Source: Pseudognaphalium luteoalbum (Eukaryota > Streptophyta > Magnoliopsida > Asterales > Asteraceae). Taken from it: a stretch of 64,000 nt of DNA. Every line of letters begins with the position of its first letter. Position 1 is the stretch's first letter. Of this stretch, positions 56,022-64,000 are shown in pieces. The translations under genes and the position numbers were made by a program. The DNA lies in contig OY730197.1 in assembly GCA_963422505.1 (NCBI GenBank), positions 63,273,019 to 63,337,018 on the forward strand. Direction: 5' to 3'. Under the pieces are notes generated by a model. The model had not been told where the DNA came from, made no database searches, and was given only the letters and a program-made list of their open reading frames with translations.

Positions 56022-58568
56022 TGTCGCACCCCCAAATTAGGGTTGCGGAAGCGAATCGGGTTGGGGCGCAACTAATCAATGATCACAAGCACAAAGATAT
56101 AATGAACGACCACTAAATGCGTCGTTTTACATTGTATTGATAAAACCAAAGTTTACATCAAAATATTGTTTACATTAGCTCAGTTATTGAAATTGAGAGA
56201 TTTACATTACATAATTACTTTATACAAAATATAATAATGGAATTAAATCTCTGTTTTGATTGAATGCAGACTCGAGCTAATGATCCTGATTGGGCAACCA
56301 ACCTACTACTGAGTACCTGTGATACATGCTAAAATGGGTCAGCGAAACGCTGGTGAGCTCACAGGTTTGTATGTCAACACATAGTTGTATGAACCGCAAG
56401 ATTTAATTGAATTTAAAATGCAATTAAGCAAAATAAAAGTTATACAGCCATGAGCACATAGTCTGAGATTAACTTAAGCGTTAGGTCCAATTAAGGAAAC
56501 CTAACTGAGTTGCCTCCTACGAGTGCCTAATCTACACTCGTCTTCCCAATTGCTAATACGTCCATTTGACCAGTTAGTGCGTGCTAACCCGGAATAGGAT
56601 TGTTAATCCTATATGATATCATATACTAACATTCACGCTACAGATGTGTTACAAAACTATGTTGTGGAGGACTTTGAAATGATTAATGAAAACAACTTAT
56701 GTAGTATTTGATTTGTATTGTACTTGCGTTCATATTGTAAAATAAAATGAGCAATGTAATCACACCCCAATTGAAAACTGTAAAATAGGGGCTATGAGAC
56801 TCACCTGAGCCTTGAGTGTTTATTTAAATAAACTTGAATTGATTAGCTGTGAAATGATGTCCGAAGACTTGTAACCTGAGGGTGTCCAATACGTGCGATG
56901 GTTATTAATTGCATAGGTATCTTAAAAGACTACCTTTGTAGTTGTTTGTTCAACTATGATGTCTAAATTACTATGATTTAGTTGATTAAGTGTCCAAGTT
57001 ATTACCACTTGGTTGATTCGATTGGGTTTTGAAAATGTATACGGCCCGTTGGTGATTTGTTTGCAATAATAATCTCACATTATTATTTTGATTTTTGAAA
57101 GGTGTTATTCTTAAAAGTATTTATAACTTTAAGTGACGGGGGTCCGGGGGCAGCGCCCCTGGTTAGCGGGGTCCCAGGGGTGGCAACCCCTGGCGGGGTC
57201 CAAGGGGCTGGCCCCTGGTTGGGGTCGAGATGCATTCAAAATTTTTTATTTCTATTATATTTCTTTGGCGAAAAACGCACCTGGACTTGAATTTGGGTGA
57301 AATCAAGTGATAAAATTTTAGGTCTCGACATTTAGTAAAATATGTGTTTTCTTGGTTCCGTTTCATGCGACACTACGTACGACATAAGGCTTGTGTTGCT
57401 AGGTATGACATAGTCTATTGTGTCACAGATCATATCTGCGACATAAGGGCTTGTGTCGCTAAGTGCGACATCCGCAATTTATGCGACCTAAAATGTTGTG
57501 TCGCTATATGCGACGAAAATAGGTTTAGCGACATAGTGTTTTGTGTCGCTAAATGCGACATCCGAAGGGTTTGCGACATAGTCATTTATGTCGCTATATG
57601 CGACATAAGTGAGGGTTTAGCGACATAAGGGCTTGTTTCGCAGGTGACCTGGAGCCTCTGCGACACAACGAGCTGTTGGCCGGAATTTGTGTCAAAAACA
57701 TGTTTTCCTGCGACCGTTTGGTCTGATTCTTTCACCCAACCCATATTTGGACATTTCAAGCTTAGACAAACCATAAACATGTAAAAATAAGTGAAATCGA
57801 TGAGTTTCAGGATTTTGTCAGAAACTTACAAGTTTGCGCGAGGAGAAACCGAAAAGATGGGAATGTAGATCGTGATGCAGTGGTTCTTTTCTTCCAAACG
57901 GATGAGGTGATCCGATGTCGTTTCATGGTAGTAAATGGTGATTTAGTGAGGTGGTGGTGTGATGGTAGTTTGAGAGAAAAAGAGGAAGGGAGAGAGAAAG
58001 AAAAGTGAGAAATGAGGAGGAAAGAGGAGGTGGTGGGGTTTTCATGAAAGCCTTATTTCCAGTCTCCGAAATTGTGCTCCGTACGGTGTTCGTTTTCCCG
58101 ATCGTTTAAACTTTTAATTATTTTTATATGTGTTGAAATGTAAGTTTTAAAATATAAATAATTATTAAGTATTCTTATTGATGTATTTCGCCAAATACTT
58201 AATATTTGAGATATAAAGCATATGTAACTTAGCTTTATTTCGATTGTTTGCGCATTTAATGTTTTAAGTCGCGTAGGAATTTATTTGTACGATACGAAAT
58301 AATTAGAAAATATCATCAAATTAATATTTTTGGATATAATAGGGTTATTAAATAATGTTATATTATATAATAAAGTTGTTCACCAACGTCCGTATTTAAT
58401 TGAACCAATTTACATTCGATTTAAAGAGCGTACGATTTAATCAATCGTATATTTGTATATATTAATCAATATATATTCCGATACATTAATTAGCCAAACA
58501 CAAAACTAATTACATGTATTACACTTGATTAGGCACTAATTACTAGTCCTAATTTGACGGGTGTCACA
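56022..58568 (-). mobile_element. Solo LTR of a chromovirus, 2547 bp
   Basis: Plus-strand ends TGTCGCACCCCC and GGGTGTCACA, flanked by the perfect duplication CTAAA at 56017-56021 and 58569-58573. Same family as the plus-strand LTR at 61758-64000 (shared order of conserved blocks and the GCGACA cluster). No internal sequence remains. Confidence 0.95.
57363..57665 (-). repeat. GCGACATA repeat cluster in solo LTR
   Basis: Alternating GCGACATAAG and TGTCGCTA strings about every 25-35 bp. The matching region of the LTR at 61758 is 62698-62998. Confidence 0.8.
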
Positions 58569-58819
58569 CTAAACCTTTCTGAACTACCTACTATTACTGG
58601 GTACGAATACCTGATATTAGTATGCGGTAAGGATGATCCAGGGTCGTTCCTCTCGACGGTAGAATTGAAACAGAACTCCTTCGGATAACTTAGTACTTAA
58701 GCTGAGGTTTTGGATAGTTGGATAGGTATTTTTTTTTGTTATTTTCTAAATTAACTATAGTACAGAAAAGTAAATACTAAACTACGGATAGGGTAAGCAG
58801 ATAGATAGAGATTGTGATT

Positions 58820-59580
58820 GCTGAAGTTTCAATATCCCGTTTTCGGGATGATGTTCATTATAAAAGATAATTGGAAACTTTCCTTTAAAAAAATTAACAG
58901 AGGTTTGGTTTCAACACTAGCATCCTACGATTTAAGTGGAAACCCTAAGTCGCATGTCACTGAATACTAGGTTATCATGAGTCTGATCAGATCAGGCTGC
59001 TTAGTCCCCCAACACTGTTCGATGAGGACTAGTGACCCATCTTGGAGTCAACTCCTGGGCGCATGAATAACGCAACAGACCGATATTTAATTTTTGACCT
59101 TTCTTAACATCTAATTATAATTGATTTTATTAAGGGTCATACTAATTGCTTGCTAATGTATGTTAAACTGTCAGTTACGTTGGATCAAGGGGTTTAAGCA
59201 TCCTACACTACAGCTGAATGTTTGCTTTCTTTTCAAGATCCCTTAGATTTAATCGAGGAGCACAAATACTTCTGTCAAGGTGTAGACCCTCCTTTGCGAT
59301 CAAACGTTCATCCCTAGGTTCATTTCACGGTGTATACTATGTTTTTCAGCAGTTCCACTGCTTTTATATATACCTAGACCATGTTCAGGAAGGGTAAATT
59401 CCAGGTATCCACGGTGTCATATGCTTACGACCGGTCCGTAGCTTCCACGCATTTGTACTCCACCAGAGGTGTTTCCAGCGCTATACTAAGTGCTGGGCCG
59501 TTTTACAGCATGTCCACAGCTTCATACAAAAATACAGATAACTATCTACCGATACTAGGGTTAGCTAAGTCCTAATACTA
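58820..59580. repeat. Diverged duplicate block A
   Basis: TGAAGTTTCAATA...GGGATGATGTTCATTATAAA at its start, then TGACCTTTCTTAACA and the GCGATCA...TTCATCCCTAG stretch, all in the same order as 60795-61750. No ORF of note. Confidence 0.7.
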
Positions 59581-60110
59581 AAGTAATAGCCATGTGAAAG
59601 CTTGGAAAGGGTGGATTGGGTGGTTTAGATCTACCGCTTGAAAAGTTTAACCCGATACATAGCATAACAATTTCCAATCACATATTTAATTAAAGATTAA
59701 TTTAACAACATCCCTACTCCTAAATATCTACATTTCAACAATCAATATTACACTACTCAATAAACATGACAATAAGTAAAGCACATACCATAATATTACG
59801 CATGGATAAATCAGACATAATAATAGTATGAGGGAATAGATATCACCGGATAATAGAGCAGCGTAACAAGAGAATAGAACTTGCAATCCATGAATAAAAG
59901 CTTGAACATCAATACTCCTTGATTACAAAAGCTAATCTCTACTCTAATCTACTAGCTACCCACTAATTACGCTCTAACTTCTCTAGAGAGAGAAGTTAGA
60001 GAGATAAACTAACTAAGAAAGAAAATTACAAGTATGTGTGAAAGTGAATTGTATTGTGTGTTGAATGATTGAATGGTTGAATGGTGAGAAATGAGGAGGT
60101 TTAAGCGTCT

Positions 60111-60117
60111 ATTTATA
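60111..60117 (-). promoter_or_regulatory. TATA box of the Athila/Tat-type LTR
   Basis: The minus strand reads CCTATAAATAGACG. The 21-bp minisatellite begins about 70 bp upstream of it on the minus strand, as expected for a U3 enhancer block. Confidence 0.55.
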
Positions 60118-60185
60118 GGCTTCCAAAATACGATTTTACACTTAACACCCTCGCTCCAATTTAACACTGAAATACACCCCCGAGC

Positions 60186-60416
60186 TATGAAATTTGACAC
60201 CAAAGAGGGCATATTCGACACCAAATAGGGCATATTCGGTAGCAAATAGGTTGTATTCGGTAGCAAACGGGGCGTATCCGGCACCGTAGAGGGGGTATAC
60301 CACCCCTACAGGGGGTATACGGTCCCAAAGAGGGAGTATACGGCCTCTACAGGGGCGTATACGACCCCTAGAGGGTGGTATATGACCCCTGTGAGGGTGG
60401 TGTACCCTGGGTCGTG
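60186..60416 (-). repeat. 21-bp minisatellite upstream of a TATA box
   Basis: Eleven consecutive 21-bp units, with register points at 60186, 60207, 60228, 60249, 60270, 60291, 60312, 60333, 60354, 60375 and 60396. The core is GGGC(A/G)TATtCGGxAxCaAA at one end, drifting to GGGGGTATACGGCCCCTA at the other. The period never slips. Confidence 0.9.
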
Positions 60417-60794
60417 GTCTTGTGTGCTGGATCGTAAGTCTTGTGCACTAATCGAACTTCGTTTAGCCATTACTTCTTCATTCTTGATCCGTTTTTAGCG
60501 TTCTTTATATCCACGTGATCGTAATTACCTGAAGATCATTATGAACTAATCAAAGAATAATTTCAAGGTAATATGCTAAATAGTGCTCGTGGAACGTGAC
60601 CGTATCGTCTATATGCTTTGTTTTGTACATTATTTAGCCATTTTACTTGATTTTTGAAGCAATGCCTTATTTTTAGCCTTGATAATGAATTATGGTGAAA
60701 AAGTATTGATATTGAATGATTTCATCCATTTTGGGGCTAAAAAGGTGTGAATTATGTACTCAAAAACTTGACTTTTTACGTCAAATCAATAGAG

Positions 60795-61750
60795 AATGCG
60801 GCTGTTGAAGTTTCAATAATCAGTTGTTGGGATGATGTTCATTATAAAGGTAATTGGGGACATGATTTAGTTAATCGAAAGATGAATTATAGGTGTAAAC
60901 ACTAGGACCCTACTTCTTTAGTTAAGACCTAAATAAGTATGTCACTGATTACCTAGGTTATCGAGATTCTGATCAGAACAGGCTGTTCGACCCTCCACAT
61001 TATCTTGTGATGACTAGTGACCGATAAAGGGTGTATGAATAGGGTAACAGACCACCCTCAGGTTATTCTGACCTTTCTTAACACCTAAATACAACTGTCA
61101 TTATCTAATCGTGTACAAATTATTAATTTTGTTATTCTAAACTATCAGTTTTGTAGAGTCAAGGGGTTTTAAGAATCCTGAACCACTGTTGGGCTTGACT
61201 TTCATCTCTAGACTCATTCTCTTAGGTTTTATTAGCATAATTACTTCTGTCATGATCTAGAACTCTCCTTTGCGATCAGTCATTCATCCCTAGATACACT
61301 AGCGGTGTACAATGCTCTAACCATTTTCCACAGTTTCTTGTAACCAGAGGTATGTTCACCGTGTACTCCAGCTTGTTCACAGCCAACTAGCCTTAGGCAC
61401 AACCACGGTGTACAGTGCTTGAAGCATTTCCACAGCGTTCGTAACCAGAGGTAAGTTTACCATGTACTGTAGCTTTTCCACATGTTTAATTACCCTTGGT
61501 ACAGCTACAGTGTACTTTGGTTAATGTATTCCCACATATATGTAACCAGAGGTGGGCCTACAGTGTACTTAGCATTTCCACAGCTTTATGGTTCCTAGAC
61601 CATATTCTAGGGTTCCTATGTAGGTCACAATGTCAGTACAGATGGCTTTTCCAGAGCTTCCACGGTTGTACTCCACCAGTGGTATTTACATCACTATACC
61701 CAGTACTTAGCCGATTTACAGTAAAAAACACGGATTTGTACGATGACATA
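60795..61750. repeat. Diverged duplicate block B
   Basis: Second copy of block A, about 1.98 kb downstream and longer. Extra length comes from a locally repeated CAGAGGT...GTGTAC...TTCCACAG phrase, seen about four times between 61290 and 61580. Confidence 0.7.
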
Positions 61751-61757
61751 GATAACA

Positions 61758-64000
61758 TGTAACACCCGCCCAATTAGGACTAGTGATAAGTGCCTAATCC
61801 TCTGTTAATACATGTAATTAGTTCGGTTTTAGGCTAAGTAATGTATCGAAATATACATATTGATGAATATATACGATTATACGATTTGATTAAATCGTAC
61901 GCAATTTAAATCCAATGAATTTCGATTCAATTATTGCGGACGTTGGTAAAAACATTTTTATTAAATAATAAATCATTATTTAATAACACTATTATATCCA
62001 AAATATTATTTTGATAATATTTCAAGCGTATTTAGTATCGTACGAATAAACGTCTACACCATTAAATTAACAAACAAAATTATATTTAATAATCCAATTG
62101 TAAAGTATTTAGTGGAATACTTCAACAAAATATTGATTAATTAATCACATTTTAAAACGTATATTTAAAAAGTGTAAAATAAATAATTAACGTTTAGACT
62201 ATCGGGAAAACGAACACCGTGCGGAACGTAAACGCAGGAAAGCAAAAATGGGTGAAGCCCACACCCGTGGACCCCACCCAAATATGGCCCAAGGGAGGGG
62301 GACATCACCCCCCCCCCCCCCCCCCCCCGCCCCTCACCTCCTTTTCCCTCTCATTTCTATCTCTCACTCTCTCTTTCTTCCACTCTTTTCTCTCAAACAT
62401 CCACCACACCACCATCGCCTTCATCTTAAAAATAACATCATCAAACGACCTTAAACTCCCGGAATCCTTTAGAGGAAAACGCTCACCTCGCCACGATCTA
62501 CATTTCTACCTTTTTGGATTTCACCGGCGTTAAGTTTGTAAGTTTCCGACAAATCTCGAAATACTCCGATTTTCATTATTTTCAAATGTTTGTTGTTTAT
62601 TTAAGCTTGAAATGTCCAAAAATGAGTTGGGTAAAAGAATCGGACCAAATGGTCGCCGGAAAACATGTTTTTGGCTGAAATTCCGGCAAACAGCCCGTTA
62701 TGTCGCAGAGGCTCCAGGCCACCTGCAACACAAGCCCTTATTTCGCAAAACCCTTACATATGTCGCATATAGCGACACAAATGACTATGTCGCAAAACCT
62801 TCGGATGTCGCATACAGCGACACAAAACACTATGTCGCAGAACTCATTCCCGTCGCACATAGCGACACAACACCTTATGTCGCATTAAATTCCGGATGTC
62901 GCATGTAGCGACACAACGACTTATGTCACAGTCATGACCTACGACACAACAGACTATGTCTCACTTAGCAACACAAAGCCTTATGTCGCACCCAGTGTCG
63001 CACAAATCAGAACCTTGAAAACACATATTTTCATACTAAGTGTCAAAATTGTATAACTTCAAACACTTATACGATACGACTTCTAAAACACAGTCAAACA
63101 TACTTTTAAGTATAAACACTTCGAAATCATAATAACAATGAGATTATTATTACGAACAAATCACCAACGGGCCGTACGCATTTTCAAATATTTAAACAAA
63201 TCAACCAAATCGTAGTAATTTGGATATTCTAGTTGGACGAACAACTACAAGGGTGATCTTTGAGATACCCAATCATGTTTATAACCATCGCGTGTCGTGG
63301 ACACCCTCAGGTTACGAGTCTTCACACAATCACTAATCGGCTAATCAACTCACATTTATTGATTAAACGCTTCAAGACTCAGGTGAGTCTCATGGCCCCT
63401 CTTTTATTGTTTTACTCAGGGATGTGATTCATTGCTCGTTTTAACATGTGAACGTAAGTACAAACATTTTCATATACTACATGAGTTTTACACAACTAAT
63501 CATTTCAAAGTCCTCCGTCAGTATAGTTTGGTAATACGTTGTAGCGTGAATATTAGTATATGGTACCATATAGGATTTACCCTCCTCGTCAGGGTTAGCA
63601 AGCACTAACTGGGTAAACGGATGTACTAATATTTGTTCAGACGAGTGTTGATTAGGCACTCGTGGAGGCACCTCGCTCAGGCACTGATTGTGATCCTGAC
63701 CCCTCTAGTTAAGCTCAGACTATGTGCTCATGGCTGTATACATGATCATTATCTTTATTTGCTAGATGCAAATCAGTACTTAAATCTTGCAGTTCACACG
63801 ATATTATTTGATACGCAAACCTATGAGCTCACCAGCGTTAGCTGACCCATTTTAGCATGTATCACAGATACTCAGTAGTAGATTTGGAATGCCCTCAGGA
63901 TTACTATAGCTCGAGTCAACATGTAGACAATAGAGATTTCCTTGCATTAGTATATTTTGTACAAGTATTTATGTATTGGAATCTCTCATTTAATCGAACA
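61758..64000 (+). repeat. Chromovirus LTR, cut by the window edge
   Basis: Begins TGTAACACCCGCCCAATTAGG after GATAACA. The conserved blocks run in the same order as in the minus-strand solo LTR at 56022-58568, ending here at about the AGCTCGAGTC...TATTTTGTA stretch near the LTR 3' end. A 21-base C-run is at 62308-62328. Whether a full element or another solo LTR follows is not visible. ORFs inside it are low-complexity and unconvincing. Confidence 0.88.
62698..62998 (+). repeat. TGTCGCA/GCGACAC repeat cluster in LTR
   Basis: Units such as TATGTCGCATATAGCGACAC recur about every 30-50 bp, with spacers of varied sequence. Counterpart of 57363-57665 in the opposite orientation. Confidence 0.85.

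Larger units (their letters stand above)
55908..61757 (-). repeat. 5' LTR region of Athila/Tat-type element, interrupted
   Basis: Sequence upstream (minus strand) of the tRNA-Asp PBS. It is split by the solo LTR 56022-58568. The parts 55908-56021 and 58569-61757 hold a minus-strand TATA box, a 21-bp minisatellite and a diverged internal duplication, and have no credible ORF. The outer LTR end was not identified; it may be cut by the LTR that begins at 61758. Confidence 0.55.

Noticed and set aside
62698..62998. CRISPR-like regularly spaced repeats
   Set aside because: Repeats are 6-7 bp in both orientations, spacers are short and uneven, and the DNA is a plant LTR.
1..64000. Host protein-coding, tRNA, rRNA or snRNA genes
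   Set aside because: None recognised on either strand; tRNA-like matches are limited to primer binding sites, and the snRNA-type promoter motif is not followed by an snRNA sequence.

Overview
The window is nuclear DNA of a flowering plant made almost entirely of nested LTR retrotransposons. I found no host gene, rRNA or tRNA gene. The organism is probably in the daisy family (Asteraceae): both Ty1/copia elements carry, downstream of pol, an accessory ORF with the domain order I recall from copia elements annotated in Asteraceae genomes. That assignment is inference.

Positions 1-30037 are one tandem array of about 2.14-kb units on the minus strand. Each unit is a truncated Ty3/gypsy element: a short 3' LTR end, an initiator-Met-type primer binding site (PBS), a leader with its own TATA box, an acidic ORF, and a gag cut off just after its conserved TWWN. 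Nine LTR-end/PBS landmarks remain. The array runs off the left edge and has been invaded three times: (i) copia element 1, 3144-13133, with a perfect AAGAT target duplication; (ii) a copia 3' fragment, 15210-16098, replacing part of a unit; (iii) a solo LTR, 16937-19971, with a perfect ATACC duplication. Without these insertions the array is about 16-17 kb.

Copia element 1 has paired 601-bp LTRs and a frameshifted gag, has lost the rest of pol, and keeps two accessory ORFs. Copia element 2 (30038-36905) is related but complementary: gag through RT are gone, while an RNase H remnant and both accessory ORFs remain. Accessory ORF 1 reads through five exons whose four GT-AG introns lie at matching places in both elements. 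A roughly 60-nt element that can fold into two hairpins with compensatory changes occurs before each accessory ORF (four copies). An internal TATA region rich in the same TGCGAAYYGAG motif as the LTR lies upstream of accessory ORF 1. These features suggest a retrotransposon with its own promoter and splicing programme for non-gag-pol genes.

Positions 36906-39060 hold LTR debris. Positions 39061-51265 are a Ty3/gypsy chromovirus (Tekay-like by PBS and C-terminal chromodomain) with 3-kb LTRs, a coiled-coil ORF before gag, and a gag-pol broken by several stops and frameshifts plus a changed RT catalytic aspartate. Its 5' LTR lacks its first roughly 280 bp. From 51266 to about 61757, mostly on the minus strand, is a Ty3/gypsy element primed by tRNA-Asp (Athila/Tat type) with a gag-position ORF of unknown function. 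Its LTR is interrupted by a 2547-bp solo LTR (56022-58568, CTAAA duplication) and carries a 21-bp minisatellite just upstream of a TATA box. The window ends inside another chromovirus-type LTR (61758-64000).
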